Source: Gemmatimonadota bacterium (lineage in GTDB: Bacteria > Gemmatimonadota > Gemmatimonadetes > Palauibacterales > Palauibacteraceae). Taken from it: DNA of 58,494 nucleotides. Below are positions 16,569-25,154 of the stretch, piece after piece. Within the stretch, counting starts at the first letter, position 1. The number at the start of each line of letters is the position of its first letter. The DNA lies in contig JAMJQL010000040.1 in assembly GCA_023554245.1 (NCBI GenBank), positions 1 to 58,494 of the forward strand. The letters run 5' to 3'. Position numbers and translations under genes: made by a program. The notes below the pieces were generated by a model. The model did no database searches, was not told where the DNA came from, and saw only the letters and a program-made list of their open reading frames with translations.

Positions 16569-17744
16569 TCAGCTCGACTCCTTCTCCAGCGCTTCGACAC
16601 GCGACTCGACTCGATCGGCGACGTCCAGCAGCGCGCGGGACTCGGGTGAATCAGGCTGCCCGATCACCGGCGGGACACCCCGGTCGCCCTGCTCCCTGAC
16701 GGCCATCCCGAGCGGCACCGCGCCCAGAAACGGCACCCCGAGGGAGGCGGCCAGCGCCTCCCCTCCGCCTGCGCCGAACAGCTCGTGGACCGAGTCACAG
16801 TCGGGACAGACGAACCCGCGCATGTTCTCGACCAGCCCGAGAACCGGCACGTCCACGCTCTCGAACATGCGGATCCCCTTGAGCACTCCCTGAACCGCCA
16901 CATCCTGCGGCGTGGTGACCATCACCGCGCCGGTCACGCTCACCAGCTGGACGAGAGAGAGCTGGGCATCTCCGGTGCCGGGGGGCAGGTCCACGATCAG
17001 GTAGTCCAGTTCGCCCCACGCGACCTGGTGCAGAAACTGGCGGACGATTCCCATGATGATCGGTCCCCGCCAGATCGCGGGAGTGTCCTCTCCCACCAGG
17101 AATCCCAGGCTCATCAGCTTGACCCCGTGCTTCTCGACCGGGATCACTTGCTCATCCCTCATGCGCGGCTTCTCATCCGCCCCGAACATCGTCGGGACGT
17201 CCGGGCCGTAGATGTCCGCATCCATCAGTCCGACCTTGAGTCCCGCCTTGGCCCAGGCGGCCGCGAGATTGGTTGAGACGGTCGACTTGCCGACCCCGCC
17301 CTTTCCGGAACTGACGGCGATCACGTGGCGAACCCCGGGCAGCGACTCGGCCTCGCTGGGATGTCTCGATGCCTCCTCCCGACTCACCTGGCCGGGCGAG
17401 GGCGGCGGTGTGCGCTCGGCCGCGGGCGGCGCCATCACGGGCAGCGGCCGGCGACCGCCCGCGGGCCGCTGGCGCGGAGTCGCGGCGCCGGCGCTCGCGG
17501 GCGCGTCGGTCGAGCCGGATTGGGCTGCGGCGGCGCTCGCAGACGCGACCGATACCCGCGAAACGCCCGGGATGCCCATCGCGACGAGCCGGATCGAGTC
17601 GGCGATCCCCGGATCGTCGCCGGACCGCAACGCCAGAGAGATACGGGTGTCGCCGCCCGGGTCCACCTCCACGGAGCGGACGATCCCTGCGGTGACCACG
17701 TCTGTGCCGCCGGATCCCGTCTGCACCCGGGCGAGCCTGTCCAT
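16569..17744 (-). CDS. mrp: Mrp/ApbC-type iron-sulfur carrier ATPase
   Basis: Mrp proteins bind and hand over Fe-S clusters. The protein (about 391 residues) has an N-terminal DUF59-like part (VDPGGDTRISLAL to IPGVSRVSV), a long low-complexity Ala/Pro/Arg linker of roughly 75 residues, then a MinD-type ATPase with the deviant Walker A SSGKGGVGKST, Walker B DLPPGTGDA and the cluster-binding Cys-X2-Cys in GFVCPDCDSV. The ATG at 17744 is chosen because AAGGA stands 8 bases upstream; an ATG at 17774 would add 10 residues. A NifU-like scaffold gene sits 66 bases upstream, supporting a joint Fe-S role. Confidence 0.93.
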   Translation of the reverse strand: MDRLARVQTGSGGTDVVTAGIVRSVEVDPGGDTRISLALRSGDDPGIADSIRLVAMGIPGVSRVSVASASAAAAQSGSTDAPASAGAATPRQRPAGGRRPLPVMAPPAAERTPPPSPGQVSREEASRHPSEAESLPGVRHVIAVSSGKGGVGKSTVSTNLAAAWAKAGLKVGLMDADIYGPDVPTMFGADEKPRMRDEQVIPVEKHGVKLMSLGFLVGEDTPAIWRGPIIMGIVRQFLHQVAWGELDYLIVDLPPGTGDAQLSLVQLVSVTGAVMVTTPQDVAVQGVLKGIRMFESVDVPVLGLVENMRGFVCPDCDSVHELFGAGGGEALAASLGVPFLGAVPLGMAVREQGDRGVPPVIGQPDSPESRALLDVADRVESRVEALEKESS

Positions 17745-17810
17745 CACGATATCCTTCAGAGTATGACCATCCATGTCGGCGGTAGTCCCGTCGTTGGGGG
17801 GAGTCTCAGG

Positions 17811-18080
17811 TCAGCCGTTCTCTACGGATTCGACGCTGTGGACCTCGGGAATCAGCATCCTGAGCCGCTGCTCGATCCCGGCCTTCAGCGTGAGGGAAGA
17901 CATCGGGCAAGCGTAGCAGGCGCCCACCATCCGGATCCGGACTACGCCGCTGTCCAGGTCGAAATCCACCAGCTCGATGTCGCCTCCATCGGCCCGGATC
18001 GCAGGGCGAAGAGAGGCCAGCACCTCTTCGATGCGGTCCCCCGGGGGGGTAGTCGGAACGGTCGTCGTCACGTCTTTCAT
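17811..18080 (-). CDS. NifU C-terminal-domain Fe-S scaffold protein
   Basis: A short (89-residue) Nfu domain: RIEEVLASLRPAIRADGGDIELVDF, then GACYACPMSSLTLKAGIEQRL with the cluster-binding Cys-X2-Cys, and a final IPEVHSVE. Nfu proteins carry 4Fe-4S clusters to target enzymes. The start is uncertain. ATG 18080 gives the standard domain, while an in-frame ATG at 18167 would add 29 residues of unconserved look and overlap the upstream gene by 26 bases. Next gene downstream is mrp, so the two form an Fe-S delivery pair. Confidence 0.88.
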   Translation of the reverse strand: MKDVTTTVPTTPPGDRIEEVLASLRPAIRADGGDIELVDFDLDSGVVRIRMVGACYACPMSSLTLKAGIEQRLRMLIPEVHSVESVENG

Positions 18081-18141
18081 GCGGGTCCGTAGCTGCACGA
18101 TCGCGGAGGCGCCTTGTGCGCCCCCGGCGTCGCGCAGGAAG

Positions 18142-19194
18142 CTATTCCGGCCGAAGAACGCCGTCAATGAAACGCGTTCTCAACGAGCCGACGATGCGTC
18201 CTCCGTGCTCGCGGCCATTCTGGATGAAGATCCGGTTCGCGTCGTAGCCGGCCGCCATCACCCCGGCGATGAAGAGACCCGGTACGGGCGTCTCCATGGT
18301 CTCGGGATCGTGTTCCGGCACCCCCGTCTGCGAATCGACCGGAGCCTCGAGTGAGAGCAGAAGGCGCGGATCGGGTCGGAAGCCCGTCATCGCGAGAACG
18401 AAGTCGTTCGGTATCCACTCTTCGTGGCCCTGTGCTTCACCCATCACCGAATGCCCATTCTCCGCTCGGGCGCCCTCGGCCGGACCGATCCGCACCCGGT
18501 CCGGCTCGATCGCGAGCAGTCTGCTGTTCCAACGGACCGCGATTTCTCCGGCCGCCACCCGATTCCGAATGTCGGGCAGCACCCACGGCTTCACACCCCG
18601 GTCGAAGTCCCCCAGCACGTGAACCAGGGTGACCCGGGCTCCGGCCCTAAATGTGGAGAGCGCGGCATCGATCGCCGAGTTGCCTGCTCCCACGACGACC
18701 ACGTCCTGGTCGAAGTAGAGATGCGGCTCACGAAAGTAGTGGCTGACCTTCTGCAGATCCTCGCCAGCCACCCCGAGTCGATTCGGAGTGTCGAAGTAGC
18801 CCGTGGCGATGACGAGTGCGTCGGAGCGGAATTCGCCGTCCCCACCGCGATGTCTTCGCGTACTCACCACGAACCCGTCGCCCGCCCGGCCGACGCCGAT
18901 CACCTCTTCGTACTGCCGAACATCGAGCTCGAAATGGGAGACGATCCGGCGGTAGTAGTTGAGCGCTTCGGCCCGCGAAGGCTTGTCCGAGATCGAGACG
19001 AAGGGAACGCCCCCGAGCTCGAGATGCTCGGGCGTGCTGAAGAAGGTCATCCCGAGCGGGTAGCGCTCGATCGCGCTCACGATCGGTCCCTTGTCGAGAA
19101 GAACGCAGGACAGGCCTGCCTCCCTGGCGGCCACGCCAACGGCCAGGCCGCAGGGACCAGCGCCAATCACGGTTATGGTCGTGCGCTCGCTCAC
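18142..19194 (-). CDS. ypdA: YpdA-family FAD/NAD(P)-dependent thiol-disulfide reductase
   Basis: The 350-residue flavoprotein has the FAD dinucleotide fold VIGAGPCGLAVGVAA at the N-terminus, a second NAD(P)-binding fold VVVGAGNSAIDAALS near the middle, VIATGYFD, and a C-terminal GLFIAGVMAAGYDANRIFIQNGREHG. The single cysteine in GPCG and the absence of a CXXC pair fit YpdA, the bacillithiol-disulfide reductase, rather than thioredoxin reductase. GTG at 19194 is used (GAGGG upstream); an upstream ATG at 19302 would add 36 arginine- and serine-rich residues overlapping the acylase gene. If correct, the organism may use bacillithiol, but no bshA/B/C is in the window. Confidence 0.8.
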   Translation of the reverse strand: MSERTTITVIGAGPCGLAVGVAAREAGLSCVLLDKGPIVSAIERYPLGMTFFSTPEHLELGGVPFVSISDKPSRAEALNYYRRIVSHFELDVRQYEEVIGVGRAGDGFVVSTRRHRGGDGEFRSDALVIATGYFDTPNRLGVAGEDLQKVSHYFREPHLYFDQDVVVVGAGNSAIDAALSTFRAGARVTLVHVLGDFDRGVKPWVLPDIRNRVAAGEIAVRWNSRLLAIEPDRVRIGPAEGARAENGHSVMGEAQGHEEWIPNDFVLAMTGFRPDPRLLLSLEAPVDSQTGVPEHDPETMETPVPGLFIAGVMAAGYDANRIFIQNGREHGGRIVGSLRTRFIDGVLRPE

Positions 19195-19207
19195 GCCGGG
19201 TCGTCCC

Positions 19208-21712
19208 TCAAGGCTCGAAGGTGACAGTTCTCTCCGATCGGAGAAACGCCGCGTCTTCATCGAGGGGCAGGTCGACGAGCGCGCCGCTGCGCCAGCGCGC
19301 ATTGAGGTCCCTGTAGTGGGGACTCATCGGATTCCCGCTCTGGCCGGTCGGGATCAGGAACCCGGCCCTGATCCCCCGCGGCGATATCTCCGCCACGAAG
19401 CGTTCCGACGGGCCGTACTCGCTGATCCACGGGGGGGTCCACGAGCTTGCGTCGAGTGTCGTCCAGATCCGGTAGTCGTCCGGGCGCAGGGTATCCGGTC
19501 CGCCCTCGGAAGCATAAGGACCCACGTTCAGTCCGAGCGCGCGCTCCAGCCAGTCGACGCTTCCGAGCGGGTGCGCGTGCCGCTCCTCGTGCAGCTCACC
19601 CCAGGACTTCCCATCCGTCACCCGCACGGCATCCCGCATCGCGCGCTCCTCCAGTTCGACGAGGTTCTCGACCCGCGGAGTCGACACGTCGTCGATCCAG
19701 GCACTGCCCTCTTCCAGCGTCCGTAGCACCGCCTCGATCGGAAACAGCGCCCATTCCGGAGCGCTCGCGTATTCATCGGCAGCGATCAGGGTGCGGAGCC
19801 GGTAGAACCAGCTGTAGAACAGCGGCGCCGCTCGCGCATCCTCGCTCACGACCCGATCCCACCCCGACAGCAGCTCCGCCTGATCGGTCAGTCCGAGACG
19901 GCGGGCGGCAGCGACGGAACGATCGATCACCCGATCGGCAAGGAGGCTTCGCGTATCGTGCTGCAGCCGATACGTGCTTTCCAGCGTCCAGTCGCGTCTC
20001 ACCTCCAGCGCCTGGGTGATTCGCAGGGCGCGGAATGGAGGTGCGTAGTCCGAGCTGATCGAGCGCCCGAAGCCCCGAGCCTGAAGGTTGTTGGCTGTCG
20101 CCACGTATCCTCTTCGTGGATCGCGCGCCGCGGGATGCGCATCGGAGGGCCAGAAACCCGGCCAGCCGTCGACGACGGAATCGGACGGCGTCGGCACCGC
20201 CCCGTCACGACCCCCGCGAAGCGGAATCCGGCCTCCGAGGCGGTAGCCGATCGTGCCGTCGCGCGCAGCGTACACGACGTTCTGGTGGGGTCGGGCGAAC
20301 GCCGACACCGCACGGTCCATCGCTGCCGCTCCATCGGCCCGGTTCAGTGCCTGGACGCCCGTGGTGGAGGTCTCGAGGGTGGCCGCCACCCAGAGAACCG
20401 ACAGGTCGGCGCCCAGACCCGACAGGACGTCGCTGATCAGCGGCCCACGCGAGGTAGAGCGGATCCGCATCAGCTCGGGTGCGTCGCGCCCCCTGACCCG
20501 AATCGTATCGATCCGGACATCGAGCTCCCGCCAGCCATCCCCTGCATCACCCGGCTCCCGGTACCGGAGGCCATCATCGGAGAGCCTCTCGATGACGTAG
20601 TCGGTGTCATCCACCATTCCGTTCGTGAATCCCCACGCTACGTAGCGATTGTGGCCGACCACCACGCCCGGTACGCCGGGCAGTGTGAATCCGACCACGT
20701 GCAGCGCGTCGGCTTCCCCGTGCAGGGCAGCCAGGTACCAGAGGGATGGGGCCCGAAGCGCGAGGTGCATGTCGTTGGCGAGGATCGGGTGTCCCGAAGC
20801 GGTGCGATCTCCGGACACGACCCACGCATTCGATCCGGACCGAGCCGATATCGAGCCGAGGACGCGAAAGGGCGACCATCGGTCGGACCCGGCCCGATCC
20901 GCGCCCCCGTCCGTCGTCCCGTAGACCGCCGTGTGATCCGGGAATCGTGAGGCCGGAGCTTCCGAAGCCCGGCTGACGGGTGCCTGCGACGGGGACCCGC
21001 TCGACGGCGGTGACGAGAGCGCACCGGGAGGCGGAGACCACGCCCCATCCAGGATCGTCGGCCCCCACTCCGGATAGCCATCGAGGAGCAGAGCGAAGCG
21101 GGCCGAATCGAGCAGCTGCGAAGCCCGGAACCGCGAGAGCTCGGCTCGCCACACGGCGAGATCCAGGTTCATCACCATGCCGACAGCGAGGGTCGATTCG
21201 ATGCTCCAGGGCTCCGGCTTCAGACGCAGAAGCCAGAATTCGGGCGGCAGCGCCGGGCGTTCGGACAACCGCGCGTTGACTCCCTCCACGTATGCTTCGA
21301 CGCGCAACCGCTCCGGGGGCGACAGAGTCTCGGCCGCCCGTTCCGCGGCTCGCCAGGTGCCGAGGGTGCGGACGAACCGGTCCGTGGCCAGACCGGGCTC
21401 CCCGAACAGCTCGGCGAGCCGGCCCGCAGCGATCCGGCGGAACAACTCCATCTGCCAGAGACGGTCGGTCGCATGCAGGTAACCGAGCGCGCGCAGTGCG
21501 TCGGCCTCGTTCGAAGCGAAGATGTGCGGGATTCCGAAGCTGTCGGCGTGAACCCGGACCGAAGAGGTCAGCCCGGACAGTTCGATCGAGCCGGATGGTG
21601 GCACGGCCGAGCGGGACATCTGAAACCAGATCAGTGTGACAGCCAGTCCCGCCAGCCAGAGTAGACCGCAGACGCCTGCCAGTACGACCCGCCGGATGCT
21701 CGCTCGGCTCAT
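19208..21712 (-). CDS. Penicillin-acylase family (S45) hydrolase
   Basis: An 834-residue Ntn-hydrolase precursor. It has an N-terminal membrane/signal segment (VVLAGVCGLLWLAGLAVTLIWF), the alpha chain with VHADSFGIPHIFASNEADALRALGYLHATDRLWQME, a spacer, then the autoprocessing site GSNAWVVSG where the serine becomes the N-terminal nucleophile of the beta chain. NDMHL and GFTLPGVPGVVVGHN follow as in the family. Family members hydrolyse N-acyl side chains of beta-lactams, acyl-homoserine lactones or other amides; the substrate cannot be told. Likely periplasmic. Its ATG overlaps the upstream STAS gene by 4 bases. Confidence 0.92.
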   Translation of the reverse strand: MSRASIRRVVLAGVCGLLWLAGLAVTLIWFQMSRSAVPPSGSIELSGLTSSVRVHADSFGIPHIFASNEADALRALGYLHATDRLWQMELFRRIAAGRLAELFGEPGLATDRFVRTLGTWRAAERAAETLSPPERLRVEAYVEGVNARLSERPALPPEFWLLRLKPEPWSIESTLAVGMVMNLDLAVWRAELSRFRASQLLDSARFALLLDGYPEWGPTILDGAWSPPPGALSSPPSSGSPSQAPVSRASEAPASRFPDHTAVYGTTDGGADRAGSDRWSPFRVLGSISARSGSNAWVVSGDRTASGHPILANDMHLALRAPSLWYLAALHGEADALHVVGFTLPGVPGVVVGHNRYVAWGFTNGMVDDTDYVIERLSDDGLRYREPGDAGDGWRELDVRIDTIRVRGRDAPELMRIRSTSRGPLISDVLSGLGADLSVLWVAATLETSTTGVQALNRADGAAAMDRAVSAFARPHQNVVYAARDGTIGYRLGGRIPLRGGRDGAVPTPSDSVVDGWPGFWPSDAHPAARDPRRGYVATANNLQARGFGRSISSDYAPPFRALRITQALEVRRDWTLESTYRLQHDTRSLLADRVIDRSVAAARRLGLTDQAELLSGWDRVVSEDARAAPLFYSWFYRLRTLIAADEYASAPEWALFPIEAVLRTLEEGSAWIDDVSTPRVENLVELEERAMRDAVRVTDGKSWGELHEERHAHPLGSVDWLERALGLNVGPYASEGGPDTLRPDDYRIWTTLDASSWTPPWISEYGPSERFVAEISPRGIRAGFLIPTGQSGNPMSPHYRDLNARWRSGALVDLPLDEDAAFLRSERTVTFEP

Positions 21713-22299
21713 CCCTTCGCGTGGGGGATGCGATCGGACGGATTGCTGGCCGACGACGCCGAGAACGAGAGGGACTCGAAGGCGTCACCGTTCCGGCGGA
21801 CCAGGCGCCGGCGCAACAGCCCGGCGAGGAGCGAGGCGCAGGAGCCCGAATCGACACCCAGCCGGCGCGCGAGCTCCTCGGTTCGAACTCGGCCGCAGGC
21901 TGCGAGCATTCGCCATGCGGCGACCGCCTCAGGCTCTACTTCGCCGAGCAGCACCGGCTCGCCACCGATCCGTTCCGCTGAGACGGCGAGACCCCGGCGG
22001 CGCAGAGCTCCTTCCACGGGATCGAGATGGTGTTCCCGGACACCGCGAACCAGCACGAAACGAGGCAACGCATCGCCGGTCTCGCCGGCCGAGCCCATGA
22101 CCAGCTTCGCCACGACTTCGTCGGCGCAGCTGAAGTCGATTACGGCGACATCCCGGAAATCGATCACCGCGATCGTCTCACCCCGCTCCGCCATCAGTCG
22201 CTCGATCCCATCGCGGACGGCGCGACCGGTTTGCCGCGTGACGAGATTGGGCTGGTAGAGGCTCGCGACCGCGATGGCCGGTCCACTCTCGCTGCTCAC
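21709..22299 (-). CDS. STAS-like (DUF4325-type) domain plus winged helix, regulatory protein
   Basis: The 196-residue protein has an N-terminal STAS-like segment: LVTRQTGRAVRDGIERLM then ETIAVIDFRDVAVIDFSCADEVVAKL (residues 42-66), which resembles DUF4325. After a second alpha/beta part, residues about 125-172 form a winged-helix unit (AAWRMLAACGRVRTEELARRLGV, then LLAGLLRRRLVRRNGDAF). The C-terminal 20 residues are serine-rich. It overlaps by 4 bases with both the STAS-HATPase gene before it and the acylase after it. A partner-switch or transcriptional role is inferred; no named orthologue is recognised. Confidence 0.65.
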   Translation of the reverse strand: MSSESGPAIAVASLYQPNLVTRQTGRAVRDGIERLMAERGETIAVIDFRDVAVIDFSCADEVVAKLVMGSAGETGDALPRFVLVRGVREHHLDPVEGALRRRGLAVSAERIGGEPVLLGEVEPEAVAAWRMLAACGRVRTEELARRLGVDSGSCASLLAGLLRRRLVRRNGDAFESLSFSASSASNPSDRIPHAKG

Positions 22300-23198
22300 C
22301 GCACCTCCTCGGTCCGGGCCGGCATCACGATGAGAATCTGTGCACCGGGAAAGGCGGGAAGAGATCTCTGCATCGACGGGTAGTCATCCCAGTCGGGAAC
22401 CAGCGCGATCTGTGCGTCACCACTTCGGATTGCCAGCATTCCGTCCCATTTCTCGACCTGCCTCCGGATCGCCTGGAGCCCCTGGCCCCGACCCGGGTCC
22501 CGGAAGCGCGATTCCCCGTAGAGCAGCGCCGCCTCGAGAGCCATCGCGGCCGACCAGGACTCGCCATAGCGTCGGGCGTGCTCGGAGCCCAGTGATCCCT
22601 CGAATCCCATTCCCACATCCATCACCGCGAGCATCAACACTTCCCGACCCAGCCGCTCGCGGTAGTTGTACGTCTGTGCGCACACCCAGCCGTCGGCATC
22701 CGCGTGCTCGATGATGTTCTGGCATACCTCCGAGAGCATGACGCTGAACTGAATCACCGAGGGCTTCGGGTAGTGAAGCCTCTTCTCCAGAATCGCAGCC
22801 GACCGCTCGCGAACTTTCTCGACGACCGTGTGGACATCGTGGTGCGACCGGATCGGAGTGATCTCGAGAAGCGCGTCGGAGGTCCCGTGCGACGGTGCGC
22901 TGCCCGGTTCCATGTCGAACACATCATGCGCCGCCGGCCAGAATTCCATCCGGTCCAGGTAGCTGCGCACATCCCGATTATCGGGCGCTTCGATGCGGGG
23001 GGAAAGCCCGGTCCGGTCCCGTGAGACCTGAGCCGCGGCAAGCAGACCGATCAGACCGTAGGGCGACACCCAGCGCACGTGCTTGGCGTTGAACAGCAGC
23101 CGGGAAGCCGATGCCTCGGGAAGGCCGCCGAGCGTCGCCACGAGCTCCTCGAAACCCCGATGGTCGAGCACCTCCGGAACCTCGATCACCTTGCTCAC
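22296..23198 (-). CDS. STAS-like domain fused to GHKL/HATPase domain (RsbW-like regulator)
   Basis: 300 residues. The N-terminal 90 look STAS-like (RLLFNAKHVRWVSPYGLIGLLAAA). The C-terminal half is a GHKL ATPase without a histidine-phosphorylation domain: the N box SEVCQNIIEHA at 156-166 has Glu157, Asn161 and His165, the G1 box is DVGMGFEG at 194-201 and the G2 box GRGQGL at 236-241. Such stand-alone ATPases act as anti-sigma or anti-anti-sigma kinases. GTG 23198 is preceded by GGAGAG 7 bases upstream and overlaps the PfkB stop (GTGA). With the next STAS gene it forms a two-protein module; the sigma factor it might act on is not adjacent. Confidence 0.72.
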   Translation of the reverse strand: MSKVIEVPEVLDHRGFEELVATLGGLPEASASRLLFNAKHVRWVSPYGLIGLLAAAQVSRDRTGLSPRIEAPDNRDVRSYLDRMEFWPAAHDVFDMEPGSAPSHGTSDALLEITPIRSHHDVHTVVEKVRERSAAILEKRLHYPKPSVIQFSVMLSEVCQNIIEHADADGWVCAQTYNYRERLGREVLMLAVMDVGMGFEGSLGSEHARRYGESWSAAMALEAALLYGESRFRDPGRGQGLQAIRRQVEKWDGMLAIRSGDAQIALVPDWDDYPSMQRSLPAFPGAQILIVMPARTEEVR

Positions 23199-24160
23199 AC
23201 TGGCTCTCCGGCTCGCATTGTCCGATTCGCTCCTCGCAGCACCTCGACGAGACCCGTTGTACCGCGGTGGCGGGCCGCCACGCCGGCCATGCGATTCGCC
23301 CGTCGGGCGGCTGCGGCTGGCCGATCTCCCTCCAGAAGTGCGGTGGCGCAGACGGCGCCCCACACATCGCCGCAACCCGTGGGGTCGGCGAGCCTCTCGG
23401 GCACCGGCTGAACGGGCTCGGTACCCATCTTCACATCGCCCGCTCCCGACTCGTCGCGGCTCCACCAGCTCGCCCCGCGTGCCCCGCGGGTCACGAACAG
23501 TGCCCTCGGGCCACGTGCCACTGATTCGCTCGCCGCCGTGTCCGGATGATCTCCCTCCGCCGTGAGGGCGGCCAGCTCCTCGTCGTTCATCTGGATCCAA
23601 TCAAAACACTCCCGCCAGGAAGGCCAGGTCGGCAGTGATTGCAGGGTGCGCACCCCGTCGGGACGCACGGCCAGCAGCAGAGAGTGAACGTCTGCATAAA
23701 TCGGCCCCTCCTGAACGACCCGCAGGCTGCGCGCCGCCTCGAGGTCGAGCTCCCAGCCCGCGATGAAGTTCACGATCAGCGCATCGCAGGTCTCCGCAAG
23801 CGGCGCCAGTTCCGTACCACTCCAGCCCGGTACACCGCCCGTCAGCTTTTCGCAACGACGCGGCCCCGAGTGGTAATGGAGATCGACCCGATTGTTCGGC
23901 TCCGGCACCGTGACCACTCCGTCGAGCGACCCGATCCGCGTGAGGCCGCTGAAGAACCTGTCCGCCTGAAGTCTGAGGTCCTCGCCGACCTTTACGATCG
24001 GCAGAATCTCCCATCCTTCCGGGGCCACTGCCTCGAGCGCACAGAGAGAGTAGGCGATTCCCCCCCAGTCCGTGAACGGTTCGGGCGCCTGGCCTTCGTC
24101 CGTACCGGGCCGATGGATCGTGTCGAGAACCAGGGTTCCGAGAACGCCGAGTCGCGACAT
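23195..24160 (-). CDS. PfkB/ribokinase-family sugar kinase
   Basis: 321 residues. It opens SRLGVLGTLVLDTIHRP, has a substrate region FTDWGGIAYSLCALEA, and ends with the PfkB anion-hole and base motif DPTGCGDVWGAVCA (Asp of GCGD is the catalytic base). The exact sugar is unknown. ATG 24160 starts one base after the ROK-kinase stop (TGAGATG), a typical coupled start; an upstream ATG at 24196 would overlap. Neighbouring ROK kinase and family 9 glycosyltransferase suggest a sugar-phosphate pathway feeding the cell envelope, such as heptose or hexose activation. Confidence 0.88.
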   Translation of the reverse strand: MSRLGVLGTLVLDTIHRPGTDEGQAPEPFTDWGGIAYSLCALEAVAPEGWEILPIVKVGEDLRLQADRFFSGLTRIGSLDGVVTVPEPNNRVDLHYHSGPRRCEKLTGGVPGWSGTELAPLAETCDALIVNFIAGWELDLEAARSLRVVQEGPIYADVHSLLLAVRPDGVRTLQSLPTWPSWRECFDWIQMNDEELAALTAEGDHPDTAASESVARGPRALFVTRGARGASWWSRDESGAGDVKMGTEPVQPVPERLADPTGCGDVWGAVCATALLEGDRPAAAARRANRMAGVAARHRGTTGLVEVLRGANRTMRAGEPV

Positions 24161-24161
24161 C

Positions 24162-25154
24162 TCAGAGATCGCCGAACCGTTCCTGGCGGAAGACACAGGC
24201 GGCGCCGATGACGCCTGCCATGCTTCCCAGGTCGCTGGTTACGATCCGGCAGTTGTCCGAGGCGTGACTGAACGCGCGTCGCCGGACTTCCTTCCTGAGT
24301 GGCTCGAGCAGGCGATCGCCTGCCCGGGTGACCCCGCCGGAGATCACCACCATGCCCGGATTGAGGATGTTGATCAGGTTCGCGATTCCGGTCCCGAGGA
24401 ATCTCGCCGTGTCCTTCATCACATCTTTCGCGTATTCGTCTCCGGCGACGATCGCTTCGTACACCGTCTCCGCGGTGATGCGCGCGAGTTCGCCCTCCAC
24501 CATCGAAGGAAGCAGGCTCGGTTCGCCCGACTGCAGACCTTCGATCGCCCGTGCCGCGATCGCCGGCCCCGAAGCGTACGCCTCGAGACAGCCGTAGTTG
24601 CCGCAATTACAGCGACGTCCGGTCGAGTCGATCGTCATGTGCCCCACTTCTCCGGCGACGTCGGAGATCCCGTGAAACACCTTGCCGTCCAGCACGATAC
24701 CGCCCCCGATTCCGGTCCCCAGGGTCACGCCGACCAGCGTGCTGACGTCCTGGCCGGCACCCTGCCACCATTCCCCGAGAGCTGCTGCGTTGGCGTCGTT
24801 GTCCAACTCGGCCTCGAGTCCCACCGCGTTGGAGATCAGGTCCCGAAGCGGAAAATTCCGCCACCCGAGATTGGGCGTGTCGATTACGGTGCCCGTGCGT
24901 CGATCCAGGGGCCCCGGAGAGCCGAGCCCGATACCCACGAACGCCTCTTCCGGAATTCCGGCCTCCATCCGTGCGTCCCGCATCGCGCCGCGGATGAGAT
25001 CGACGATCCGGTCAACGACGTATTTGGGGCCCTTGTCGGCCTCCGTCGGGGCGGATCGCATTGCCAGCACCGGGCCACCGTCGTACGGCACGACGCCCAC
25101 GTTGATCGATGTCCCGCCCAGGTCCACTCCCACGATGTGTCGACCGTCGTTCAC
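24162..25154 (-). CDS. ROK-family glucokinase
   Basis: 330 residues. N-terminal VGVDLGGTSINVGVV phosphate-binding loop, LGSPGPLD, the catalytic Asp in DNDANAAALGE, LGTGIGGGIV, and the ROK zinc motif EVGHMTIDSTGRRCNCGNYGCLEAYAS with Cys-X-Cys-X4-Cys and His. ROK kinases phosphorylate glucose or related hexoses with ATP. GTG 25154 overlaps the GT9 stop (GTGA); an ATG 69 bases upstream would add 23 basic residues inside GT9. Its place between a glycosyltransferase and a PfkB kinase suggests an operon for sugar phosphates. Confidence 0.92.
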   Translation of the reverse strand: MNDGRHIVGVDLGGTSINVGVVPYDGGPVLAMRSAPTEADKGPKYVVDRIVDLIRGAMRDARMEAGIPEEAFVGIGLGSPGPLDRRTGTVIDTPNLGWRNFPLRDLISNAVGLEAELDNDANAAALGEWWQGAGQDVSTLVGVTLGTGIGGGIVLDGKVFHGISDVAGEVGHMTIDSTGRRCNCGNYGCLEAYASGPAIAARAIEGLQSGEPSLLPSMVEGELARITAETVYEAIVAGDEYAKDVMKDTARFLGTGIANLINILNPGMVVISGGVTRAGDRLLEPLRKEVRRRAFSHASDNCRIVTSDLGSMAGVIGAACVFRQERFGDL

